Assembly (NCBI GenBank): GCA_965199865.1
Contig: CBDATU010000020.1
Location: forward strand, 124,001-188,000
Reading direction: 5' to 3'
DNA length: 64,000 nucleotides
Origin: JAPOUP01 sp965199865
GTDB lineage: Bacteria > Pseudomonadota > Alphaproteobacteria > Rhodobacterales > Rhodobacteraceae
Shown: positions 26,980-35,046 of the stretch, one piece after another
How the letters are laid out: every line of letters begins with the position of its first letter
How positions within the stretch are numbered: the stretch's first letter is position 1
Notes under the pieces: model-generated
Told to the model about the DNA's origin: nothing
What the model saw: only the letters and a program-made list of their open reading frames with translations
Databases searched by the model: none
Made by a program: the position numbers and the translations under genes

Positions 26980-29310
26980 CTGTCACTACCACATACTTGA
27001 CCGGCTCATTCCCTTCTCCGCTCCGTCCGGGCCCGTATGGCCCTGGCATGGGTTTCCGCGACGTTGAGGATGCGCAGGCCCTGCCATAGCTTCTGGGTTC
27101 CGGGCAGGGGCTGGCGCTTCGTCGGGCGGAACCCGGCGAGGCCGGCGACGAGCGTGACGTAGCGCGCCACGCTCATGTCCGGCTCCGGCGGCGCCCTCTG
27201 GCCGATGACGCGCTCATACGCGGCGTGAATGACCACCGCCTCGACGCTTTCCGGGCTGACATGGCGGTCCGCCGGGCTGTCGGGGCTCTCCCGCGCCAGA
27301 AGCTGGAGGTCCCAGACCCGGAACGCGGTTATCGCGTCGAAGGCGAGGCATCTGCGCAGGTCGTCGGCGGCGTCGAGCCTGCGGTCCTTTATCCTCGTCC
27401 CCGTCTTCAGGGCCCTGAAGTATTCCTCGATGCGCCAGCGCAGTTCGTAGCGCCTCAGGGCGGTCTCCGCCGTCCGCATGCCGTCGCCGCCCTCGTTGGA
27501 CAGGAGCATCCAGTGCAGCGCCTCCCCTCCCTTCGCGACGCGCTTCGGCGGGTTCTCCTCGATGGCGGAGACCACCGTCACGGGCAGCGGGCGCCTGTCC
27601 CCCGCGTCCCTCGGCGCCGCGATGTCCAGTTCCGCGCAGCGCAGCGTCAGCGTGGCGACGCGCGCTTTCCGGGCCTTCGGCCCGCCGCGTTCGGGAACGG
27701 TGATCCTGCGGTGGCCGACCGGCTCCAGCGCGGCGACATGCTCCCACAGGCACCTTTCGTCGCCGTCGGGCAGCGCCACGCGCCGCTTCGCCGAGCGGCT
27801 CGCCCGCACCAGCAGCGCGGCGCCGGTCCGGTCCGCTTCGCGGAGAAGGGCCCAGAAGTCGCCTTCGCGGTCACAGACGCTCACGACCTTCGCGTCCGGG
27901 CAGGCCTCCGCGAGCTCTCCGGCCCGCCGCAGCCCGTCGATCCAGCGGGTGCTGTCCCTGTCCGGCCGCCGCCGGAAGTCCGCGTCGAGCGTGAACAGCC
28001 CGAGCGGGCGTCCGCTGCCGTTCAGTGCCACGCCGCAGTGGGCGAGGATGCCGTCGGTGCCCTTTCCGCCGCCGCCGAGCCCGTCCAGCCCGGACGTCGC
28101 CGCCAGGGTGCCGTAGTTCAGCGTCGTCGTGTCCTGGACAGCCAGGATCACCGGCTCCAGGCGGCAGCGCTCCACCGTCGCCTCCAGGTGGGGTTCGAGT
28201 ATGTCGTCCATGGTCACCCCAGCGTTCGAGAGCAGCCTGTAAGCCGCCTCCTGCTCCGCCCTGCCCGGAAACAGCTCCGGCACCGGCGCACCGAGCTTCC
28301 TGGTCCAGGCCGCCCCCATCGCGGCGATCCGGCGGCGGACCCGGCCGTCCGGATGGCTGCTCCGCGCGTATTCCCGCTCCGCCCAGTCGCCCCCGCGGTG
28401 CAGCGGTCCGGTATGCCCGAGCCTGCGCTCCGGCTCCGCCTGGAGAACCTTCCGCCAGTCCGGCTGCAGCGGCAGCGTCCACACGCTGCGACGGATGCCC
28501 GAACGCCGCCCGGAGGTCAGGCCGGGACATCTCTCCCAGCCCGCCGCCCTGTAACCCGTCCCGGCGTGGTCCGGACCCACGAGCGTGTAGGCGAGGACGG
28601 GGCGGACCCCGTAGAGGGCCTGCCAGTCGTCCGCCACGCGCTCCGCCGCCAGCCGCAGCGCCAGGGAGGCGAGGCCGTGGACCCTCACGGAAGGTCTGAT
28701 CAGGAAGCGGTGGTTGTTAAGGACGAGGCCCATGTTCGCGATCCGCGCCCGCGCCGACCAGCCGATGGCACCGTCCCGAGGCCCCAGCTGGCAGGACGCC
28801 GGAACGAAGCCCAGACCGCCGAGCCGCCCCTGCGCGCCGCTCACGATCCAGTACCGCAGCTGCCCTCCCGGAGCCCGCCGCCAGCCCTCCGGATGGTGCG
28901 TCTCCATCATCGACTCCCAGGCGCGGCGGTCCGCCTCCGCCAACGGCTCCAGCCGGACCCCGCCGAGCGCGTCCAGAGCGCACTCGACCGGGGCGCCGCC
29001 AGGGTCGTCGGCGGCCGGTCGCCCGTTGGACGACGCGAAGCGCGGCGCCGCCTCCGGCAGCGTCAGGCCGAGCTCCTCCGCGAGCAGGGGAAGGACCCGC
29101 ATCCCGGTGACCGTCGACGGCCTCCCGTCGTGGGTCAGCCAACCCTCCCGGCCGCTCAGCTCGCGGGCGAGGCCCGAACGCGTGACGCCGCCGCGGAGGC
29201 ATTCGTTCCCCAGCCACTCGACCGTGGCAGGGGAAATCTGTCTGAGACCAATATACATGGTCCCCGATTCGCATGGATCCGATCTCTAGTCAAGTATGCG
29301 GTAGTGACAG
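26980..29310 (-). mobile_element. Related Tn5/IS4-type element with DruA-domain transposase, copy D (2331 bp), nested in copy C
   Basis: Terminal repeats of 22 bases, CTGTCACTACC(A/G)CATACTTGAC, match at 21 positions. The 9-bp direct repeat GGGCCCAGC flanks it (26971-26979 and 29311-29319). The element is complete and its transposase frame is open. It is a different, clearly diverged member of the family of copies B, C and E, with the same CTGTCAC tip. Confidence 0.93.
27006..29258 (-). CDS. Transposase with N-terminal DruA (DUF4338) domain and Tn5-type DDE domain (750 residues)
   Basis: The N-terminal helix-turn-helix-like part (SPATVEWLGNECLRGGVTRS) is followed by a DUF4338/DruA domain at about residues 80-260 (LRYWIVSGAQGRLGGLGFVP, WSARARIANMGLVLNNHRFL, ADDWQALYGVRPVLAYTLVG, GTGYRAAGW). 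Then come the Tn5-like DNA-binding region (KLGAPVPELFPGRAEQEAAY, RLLSNAGVTMDDIL), LAVQDTTTLNYG (first Asp), SVCDREGDFW (second Asp) and YELRWRIEEYFRALK, which fits the IS4 signature Y-2-R-3-E-6-K exactly. The C-terminal KRQPLPGTQKLWQG is the dimerisation-region signature. All catalytic residues are present. Confidence 0.88.
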   Translation of the reverse strand: MYIGLRQISPATVEWLGNECLRGGVTRSGLARELSGREGWLTHDGRPSTVTGMRVLPLLAEELGLTLPEAAPRFASSNGRPAADDPGGAPVECALDALGGVRLEPLAEADRRAWESMMETHHPEGWRRAPGGQLRYWIVSGAQGRLGGLGFVPASCQLGPRDGAIGWSARARIANMGLVLNNHRFLIRPSVRVHGLASLALRLAAERVADDWQALYGVRPVLAYTLVGPDHAGTGYRAAGWERCPGLTSGRRSGIRRSVWTLPLQPDWRKVLQAEPERRLGHTGPLHRGGDWAEREYARSSHPDGRVRRRIAAMGAAWTRKLGAPVPELFPGRAEQEAAYRLLSNAGVTMDDILEPHLEATVERCRLEPVILAVQDTTTLNYGTLAATSGLDGLGGGGKGTDGILAHCGVALNGSGRPLGLFTLDADFRRRPDRDSTRWIDGLRRAGELAEACPDAKVVSVCDREGDFWALLREADRTGAALLVRASRSAKRRVALPDGDERCLWEHVAALEPVGHRRITVPERGGPKARKARVATLTLRCAELDIAAPRDAGDRRPLPVTVVSAIEENPPKRVAKGGEALHWMLLSNEGGDGMRTAETALRRYELRWRIEEYFRALKTGTRIKDRRLDAADDLRRCLAFDAITAFRVWDLQLLARESPDSPADRHVSPESVEAVVIHAAYERVIGQRAPPEPDMSVARYVTLVAGLAGFRPTKRQPLPGTQKLWQGLRILNVAETHARAIRARTERRRE

Positions 29311-30182
29311 GGGCCCAGCCAGCGCGGCGTCCGAGGCCCGCGGCACATGCGGTCGCGCCAGTCCGGATCCAGCGGCCTCATCCAGACGCCGCAGGCCTCC
29401 GCTCCCTCCCGGTGGCCGGGCGGACGGCCGGAGGTGGACCCGGCGAACTCCCATCCGGCGGCCGCGTAGGCCGTGCCCGGGCGTTCCGCGCCGACATAGG
29501 TGAAGGCCATCGCCGGACGGACGCCGTGCAGCCTCTCCCAGTCATCGGGAAGCCGCCTTGCCGCCAGACCCAGAACGTGGCTCGCCAGGTGCGGGACCTC
29601 CACACCCGGCAGGATGAGGAACCGCGAGTTCTGGACCAGCAGCCGCAGGTTCGCCATCCGCTCCCGGCCGCTCCAGCCGATGTAGGCGTCCCGTGCCCTC
29701 TGGTGCCAGTTGGCCGCGTGAAAGCAGAGCCCGCCGACGCGCCCCAGGCGTTCGCTGCTGATCCAGTAGAAGAGAAGCGCGCCGGGATTGGACGGCTCGC
29801 CCTGGGGATGGTGGCTCTCCATCATCGCCCGCAGGGCACGCCGCTGCTCCGCCGTCTCCGCCATCTCCAGCCCGACACCGCCGAGCTCCGCGAGCGTGCC
29901 GGAGAAGTGGATGTCGGGATGGTCCGGCAGCGGCCCGCGACGACCGGGTGGAGGCCGGCCCGCCGACGGCAGGGCGATGCCGTAGCGCTCCGCGATCCCC
30001 GGCAGGGCCAGCCGGGCGGAGGCGAGGCACGGCGCTCCTGCGGCGTTGGTCCAGCCCTCGCGCTCGCACAGGCCTCCGGCCATGGCGGAACGGCTGGCTC
30101 CCGTCGCCGCCATCGACCTCAGCCACTCGACCGTTCCCTCCCTGAAATGACGCATCCCGACCTGCATGCGAATCGGGTATCA

Positions 30183-31172
30183 TCACCACCCTGCCGAGTC
30201 AACCACGGACAAGTGACATGCCCGCCGCAGCGCCTCCGCCGGTGTGAGGTAGCCGAGGAACCTGCGCGGACGCGCGTTCAGGATGTCCTGCACCTCCCGG
30301 ACCTCCCTGTCCGTCACCGTACGGAAGTCCGTGCCCTTCGGCAGATACTCGCGCAGCAGCCCGTTCGTGTGTTCGTTCAGCCCCCGCTCCCGGGAGTGGT
30401 ACGGGCGGGCGAAGAAAAAGGCCGCTTCCAGCGCCTTCGCCACCGCCGCGTGACCGGCGAACTCCTTGCCGTTGTCGGCGGTGATCCTGTGCACCGGAGC
30501 GTCGAGCGAACCGAGCATGTCGACCATCGCTTTCCCGACCACATCCGCTTTCCGGCGGTCAACCCTCTGGAGAAGCGTGTATTTCGAGGCCCGGTCCACA
30601 AGGGACACCACCGCGCCGCCACGCGCCTTTCCGATCACCGTGTCCGCCTCCCAGTCGCCGACGCGCTCCTTCGCCTCCACCTCCTGCGGGCGCTCGGAGA
30701 TGTCCACCCGGCCGGGGATGTGACCCCGGCCCGAGTGGCGGCCGCCCTTCCAGTTCGGCTTCTTTCCACGCCGCCGGAGGTGCTTCCAGAGCCCGCCGCC
30801 GTTCCCGCGGTCGGCCCTGATGCGGTCGTAAATCCGCTGCCTGCCCGCCATCCCCGGGTCCTCCAGCCGCAGCCGGCCGGAAATCTGTTCCGGGCTCCAG
30901 CCCTCTTCCAGCCTCTCCGTGACCTTCGCCCAGCGCTCCGGCGTCAGTTTCCTCGGAACCGATGACGCCGCACGCCGTCGCTCCTCCGCCTTCCGCTGCG
31001 CCTGGGCGTGCCGGTAGCCCCGTTCCCCGCTGTTGCGACGTATCTCCCGCGATATCACCGAGCGGCAACGCCCGAGCTGCCGGGCGACCGCTCCCTGCGA
31101 AAGCCCGCTTTTCCTCAGGGCGTATATCTGGCATCTTTCGGGCTGGGTCAGGTGGTGGTAGCCCTTTGGCAT
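30183..31172 (-). pseudogene. IS30-family transposase, last codons replaced by an insertion
   Basis: From the ATG at 31172 (MPKGYHHLTQPERCQIYALR) the protein has the IS30 helix-turn-helix (SQGAVARQLGRCRSVISREI), ERVGDWEADTVIG (first Asp), HRITADNGKEFAGHAAVAKA (second Asp) and RERGLNEHTNGLLREYLPKG (Glu). After EALRRA it reads CHLSVVDSAGW from the inserted element. Joining across the insertion with one 9-bp repeat restores EALRRARPP and a TGA at 25421-25423. As only about a dozen tail residues differ, activity may be kept. Confidence 0.85.
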
Positions 31173-31292
31173 GGCGGTCTCCGGTTCTGAACTCACCGGG
31201 ACTGTCGCCGCTACCTGGCCGATTCGCAACATCCTGCGCCGACCCGGGAGGAACCCGCTACTGAAAGTGTTGCACTTCAGGGTGGAACGGGG

Positions 31293-31753
31293 CCATTATG
31301 CGCCATCTTTAACCATCGTGCCGGACAGGTCGTGCGTGCCTCAGCGAACGGAGCCCATCGCAGCGAAATCGCACCACCACAATGGCTGCAGGCGCACCGA
31401 GGCCCACATTGTCGGTCCACCATCGGCAGGCGATGCCTGAAGAGTTCCTGTAAGGCAGAAATTCCCGCGGCCGCGCTGACGGCCCTGCCCTATTTTCCAC
31501 GAGAGATAGTCAAGGATCCTGGATCGGCCCTGGTTCGACCCGGCCAAACGCTGACTCCACCGCCGAAACCAACCATGACATTGGTCAGATCCTTGACCCG
31601 AACCGTTCCTCTCCGCACCATGGTGGAAGCGTGAAGATGCGGGACAAAGGCAGCCAGGAAGCCAATGTCCAACCTGGACGGATTGCTCTTTGGGAGTGTC
31701 ACATCCCGAAACGGTTCCAGTCAAATCCGGGGTAAGCGAACTCAGCAGGCTGA
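31293..31753. other. Region without a recognisable gene
   Basis: About 460 bases between the IS30 element and the LysR pseudogene. A minus-strand frame (SRLDIGFLAAFVPHLHASTM, then VKDLTNVMVGFGGGVSVWPG) looks like decayed coding sequence, but I cannot assign it. Confidence 0.4.
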
Positions 31754-32700
31754 TCAGGAGTGATCTCCACTCCCGGAACCCATGTCTCCGACAAGTCTGC
31801 CTATACGATCGGTCAGGACGTGTCTTGTCAGCTACGCCACCGCTGCCGGCAGATCCTGTAGCTCTCCCTTCCGGGCCACCACAGTCAGGGTTCGTGATAG
31901 TCCGACAACCGGCAACCCAGTCAGTCTCAAACGCATGTTTTCGACCAGACCGTCAATCAGTAACCTAGGCGTCAACATGGTGAAACCCTGTCCATCGGAG
32001 ACGCGGGCAGTGACCATGCCTGAGCGGTCCGCCTGGATCACTTTGCGTGGTTCGAATCCCAGCCATCGGAGATGTTGTGCAATCTGACGTCCAGCATTGG
32101 TCGTATCGCCAAATCGCGCCAGCGGCAGCCTATCCTGAATCTTCTCCAGGCTGCCTATCGGTCCATCATAGGTGTCGGGCAGAACCGGAAGGTACTATTC
32201 AGTCAGGATGTGATGCCGTTCCAGTCCTTCCATTTCGGGACATGGGTTGGACGCAATCGCAGGATCCGCCTGTTCGACACGCAGCGGATGCTCGTGGTTG
32301 CCGCTTTGCCCGGTATGGAGTGTTATGTCCTCGACGGCGAATTCGTCCTGCGCCAGGGGGACCAGGGATGGGGTCAGGGTTGTCGCAATTGATGCCTGAA
32401 TGCCGACGCGCAGCAGGCCGATGGATTTCTTCCCGACATGGCGCAGTTCAGTTTCCATATCTGACAGTGCATGCAGGGTTTTCTGCGCCCGTCCATGCAG
32501 TCACCCGCCAGCATATTTGAGACGCGCTGGACGTGAACCACGATCCGGAAGCCGGGTTCCAAAGGCTATTCCAACGATGCGGCTCAACCGCTCTTCCCCC
32601 GATCGCATCTGCCCGGTTTCCGCTACCGCAACAATACTTCCAGGGATCTGATAATTCCCGGAAAGAGGCTGCGACTGTATAATTTTCCTCACACTGACGA
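31754..32700 (-). pseudogene. LysR-family regulator, degenerate
   Basis: Minus-strand pieces in successive frames follow the LysR order: a partly deleted helix-turn-helix (SIVAVAETGQMRSGEERLSR, DRGSRPARLKYAGG), the linker helix ALSDMETELRHVGKKSIGLL, then the effector domain (PEMEGLERHHILTE; LPLARFGDTTNAGRQIAQHL; VIQADRSGMVTARVSDGQGF; MLTPRLLIDGL) and the end LTRHVLTDRIGRLVGDMGSG. There are at least three stops or frame changes and a deletion in the DNA-binding domain. It is divergent from the mttB-like gene at 32745 and was probably its regulator. Confidence 0.75.
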
Positions 32701-32744
32701 GGTTTTTCTGGCTTTGGCCAACTGCCCCTGCAAGACTTCACACC

Positions 32745-34274
32745 ATGGGACGCAGTCGAAAAGCGAGACGCCGCAGGCCCGAATCCCGTCGCATCACGTC
32801 AGACGCGCGGGCACCGTTCATTCTGCGTAAGCTCTCGACCTTCAATGTGCTGAGCGATGAAGGGCTGGAGCGAATCGAGGACAACGCGGACCAAATCCTC
32901 GCTGAGACGGGTATGGAGTTTCCTGGTGATCCCGAAATTCCGGAGATCTTTGCCGCCGCAGGTTGCGAAGTGGACGGTGCACGCATCCGGTTTGCACCAG
33001 GTTTCTGTCGCAGGATCATTACCGCAACCGCACCACGGCAATTCACCCAACACGCACGCAACCCGGCCAACAATGTCCAACTCGGTGGCGATGCCAGCGT
33101 TCTGTGCCCCTCCTGGGGGCCACCATTCGTGCATGATCTCGACCGAGGACGACGTTATGCGTCCTACAGGGATTTTATCGACCTGGTGAAACTGCACCAC
33201 GGACTACCATGGTTACACCATTCAGGTGGGGTCGTCTGTGAGCCGGTCGATCTTCCAGCCAACAAGCGCCATCTCGACATGCTCTACGCGCATATCCGCC
33301 ACTCTGACCGCGCCTTCATGGGGGCGTTCATCGGAGCTGAGCGTGCGGGCCACGCCATTGATATGGCCCGCATCCTGTTCGGTGCGGAATTCGTTGCCTC
33401 AAATCCGGTGCTCTACTGCGTCTCCAACACCAATGCGCCGCTGGTGATGGACAGCCACATGTCAGGGGCGCTGAAAACCTATGCCCGCGCCGGGCAGCCC
33501 GTGGCCTGCACGCCCTGGGTGCTAACAGGTGCGATGTCTCCCGTGACGGTGGCCGGAACATTGGCGCAGGTTCTGGCCGAAGCCATGGCGGCCCTGGCGC
33601 TCGTCCAACTGGTGGCCCCTGGTGCGCCCTGCCTGATGGGCAGTTTCGCCTCCACCATGTCAATGAAGTCAGGCGCTCCGACATTTGGCACCCCCGAGGC
33701 TGGGCTGATGGTGCTGGCCGCAGGGCAACTGGCGCGTAGGCTTGGCGTGCCATTTCATACGGTTGGCACGCTCAGCTCCTCGAAGCTGCCTGATGCCCAA
33801 AGTCAGCAGGAAGCCGTCTGGGGCCTGATGATGTCGATGTTCGCCGGAGCCAACCTCATAAACCATGCGACCGGCTGGCTGGAAGGCGGGCTGGTGACAT
33901 CCTTCGAAAAGACCATCATTGACCACGACCTTTGCGGAAAAGTCGGTCGTTTCCTTGACGGAATAGACATGGGCGAGAACGCCCAGGCGCTGGAGGCTAT
34001 TGCCGCGACGGGACCGGGTCAGCATTTTCTGGGTTCGGAACACACGCAGGCCAATTTCATGTCCGCCCTGTTTCGCCCCTGGACCCCAGACGACAGTTCA
34101 TTTGAGCAATGGCAGGCCAACGATGAAATGGACACGGCCAAGCGGGCCAATGCGCTGTGGAAGGAGCGGCTTAACGCCTATGAGGACCCGGGTCTTGATT
34201 CTGACATCGATGCGGCCCTTCAGGACTATATTGCACAGCGCAAATCCGAACAGCCGGATCAGAACTATTTCTGA
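32745..34274 (+). CDS. MttB-superfamily methyltransferase, non-pyrrolysine type
   Basis: 509 residues, full length for the family. It opens with a basic leader and RKLSTFNVLSDEGLERIEDN, then a TIM-barrel with HSGGVVCEPVDLPANKRHLD, CVSNTNAPLVMDSHMSGALK, PWVLTGAMSPVTVAGTLAQV and FGTPEAGLMVLAAGQLARRL. There is no internal TAG, so it lacks the pyrrolysine of trimethylamine methyltransferase and belongs to the broad COG5598 group. Characterised members of that group (such as MtgB) demethylate glycine betaine or related betaines with a corrinoid partner. No corrinoid protein gene is in the window. The gene ends 10 bases inside the convergent sulfotransferase gene. Flavoprotein demethylases follow downstream, so a role in using a quaternary amine is likely. 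Confidence 0.82.
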   Translation: MGRSRKARRRRPESRRITSDARAPFILRKLSTFNVLSDEGLERIEDNADQILAETGMEFPGDPEIPEIFAAAGCEVDGARIRFAPGFCRRIITATAPRQFTQHARNPANNVQLGGDASVLCPSWGPPFVHDLDRGRRYASYRDFIDLVKLHHGLPWLHHSGGVVCEPVDLPANKRHLDMLYAHIRHSDRAFMGAFIGAERAGHAIDMARILFGAEFVASNPVLYCVSNTNAPLVMDSHMSGALKTYARAGQPVACTPWVLTGAMSPVTVAGTLAQVLAEAMAALALVQLVAPGAPCLMGSFASTMSMKSGAPTFGTPEAGLMVLAAGQLARRLGVPFHTVGTLSSSKLPDAQSQQEAVWGLMMSMFAGANLINHATGWLEGGLVTSFEKTIIDHDLCGKVGRFLDGIDMGENAQALEAIAATGPGQHFLGSEHTQANFMSALFRPWTPDDSSFEQWQANDEMDTAKRANALWKERLNAYEDPGLDSDIDAALQDYIAQRKSEQPDQNYF

Positions 34275-35011
34275 TGGGCCTGGATATGCGCTATATTCCG
34301 CAGTTCGGCGTAATACGGGGTATGACACGCCACGTAGTCCGAATAGGGTGCCTCAAGGGATACAGGCTGGCTCGCTGCATCCCCACGATCGGGCCTGCGG
34401 ATCGAGCCGCTCTGCAGAACGTCCTGATGCCAGCTCTGAACCGATTGCCACGCTTCCGGGACGCGGTCGTCCCATTCAAAGGCGTGAGCGGCAAAGCCAA
34501 GCCCGGCATGCCGCCAGTAGCGGCGCAACGTCCTCCGGGGGTCGTCACGCAACTGGTCAGCCGTCATGACCAGCGGACGATGACCCTGAGCGATCAGCGC
34601 GTGATAGAGCCGGTTCTGGGCCTTAATCCCGAGTTCGGTACAGGTGAATTCCGGATCGCGCTTCGCGTAGGACATTGCGGCTTCGGCTGGATTGCGGATC
34701 AGAAAGGCATGTGTCATCTGTCCGGCAAAATCGGCATCATCTGGCAGAGCCTCGGCCACATAGTAGGCCATATCCTTGAAAAATACCGGTCCCTCCTCTG
34801 CCGTCTCGAGGATCATCCTACGAATGTCCGCATAGGTCGTTGGGTGCCCAGGCTCTGGTACAAATCCGGGGAACAGCCTGTCCTTTGTGGTGAGGTAATG
34901 ATGGTACATGAACGGTTCATGCAGTACGGCCAGATCGCCGCGCTCGCGCATGATGCGCTCGAACGCGGTCGAAACGGAACGGGGATGGCACCAGAGCGCG
35001 TGGATTTTCAT
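34265..35011 (-). CDS. Sulfotransferase-family protein
   Basis: 248 residues. The N-terminus HALWCHPRSVSTAFERIMRE is the 5'-phosphosulfate-binding loop of PAPS-dependent sulfotransferases, with the usual KST Lys replaced. AFLIRNPAEAAMSY matches the 3'-phosphate-binding segment. LHEPFMYHHYL follows the first loop, as in the family related to branched-chain aminotransferase-like sulfotransferases. It is on the opposite strand inside the catabolic cluster, converging with the mttB-like gene and starting only 35 bases from the divergent flavoprotein gene. Its acceptor is unknown; it could modify a substrate of the cluster or simply be a neighbour. Confidence 0.72.
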   Translation of the reverse strand: MKIHALWCHPRSVSTAFERIMRERGDLAVLHEPFMYHHYLTTKDRLFPGFVPEPGHPTTYADIRRMILETAEEGPVFFKDMAYYVAEALPDDADFAGQMTHAFLIRNPAEAAMSYAKRDPEFTCTELGIKAQNRLYHALIAQGHRPLVMTADQLRDDPRRTLRRYWRHAGLGFAAHAFEWDDRVPEAWQSVQSWHQDVLQSGSIRRPDRGDAASQPVSLEAPYSDYVACHTPYYAELRNIAHIQAHQK

Positions 35012-35046
35012 GTCGCGACGCTAAACGGCATCGGCTGCGCAGGTCA

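Larger units (their letters stand above)
25449..30167 (-). pseudogene. DruA-domain/Tn5-type transposase, split by a nested element
   Basis: The N-terminal part runs from the ATG at 30167 to 29311, where it continues for a few codons into the nested element (RWLGPCHYRILD). The C-terminal part runs from 26970 to 25449. Joining them gives 2379 bases, or 792 residues, equal to the intact protein at 59324, from which only about four residues differ by eye (for example GGLARLG for GGLAKLG). The insertion lies between the DruA domain and the transposase domain. An ATG at 26897 could allow translation of a 482-residue transposase alone. Confidence 0.9.
25443..30219 (-). mobile_element. Tn5/IS4-type element with DruA-domain transposase, copy C (2437 bp plus a nested element)
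   Basis: The ends are CTGTCACTATCC at 25443 and, on the minus strand, ATGTCACTTGTCC ending at 30219. The 9-bp target repeat GCCCGCCGC flanks it (25434-25442 and 30220-30228). The span is 4777 bases; removing the nested 2331-bp element with one 9-bp repeat leaves exactly 2437 bases, the length of copies B and E. The target was the 3' end of the IS30 transposase gene. Confidence 0.93.
25108..31292 (-). mobile_element. IS30-family element carrying two nested insertions
   Basis: The ends are CCCCACTTCCAGTCCGAAGC (25108, inward on the plus strand, continuing GCAAC) and CCCCGTTCCACCCTGAAGTG (31292, inward on the minus strand, continuing CAAC). They are flanked by the 3-bp direct repeat CCA (25105-25107 and 31293-31295). 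Subtracting the nested element at 25443-30219 and one of its 9-bp repeats leaves a 1399-bp IS30. Its transposase is on the minus strand and is broken near its last codons by the nested insertion. A hairpin-rich tail of about 290 bases follows the transposase. Confidence 0.82.

Noticed and set aside
27225..30965. A plus-strand open frame of 1246 codons, and similar frames of 400-650 codons in the other Tn5/IS4-type elements
   Set aside because: They run exactly antisense to the transposase genes, cross element borders and have low-complexity Arg/Pro/Ala composition. They are by-products of very high GC.
32745..34274. Pyrrolysine-dependent trimethylamine methyltransferase
   Set aside because: The frame has no internal TAG and is full length without it, so it belongs to the non-pyrrolysine branch. 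No pyl genes are seen.
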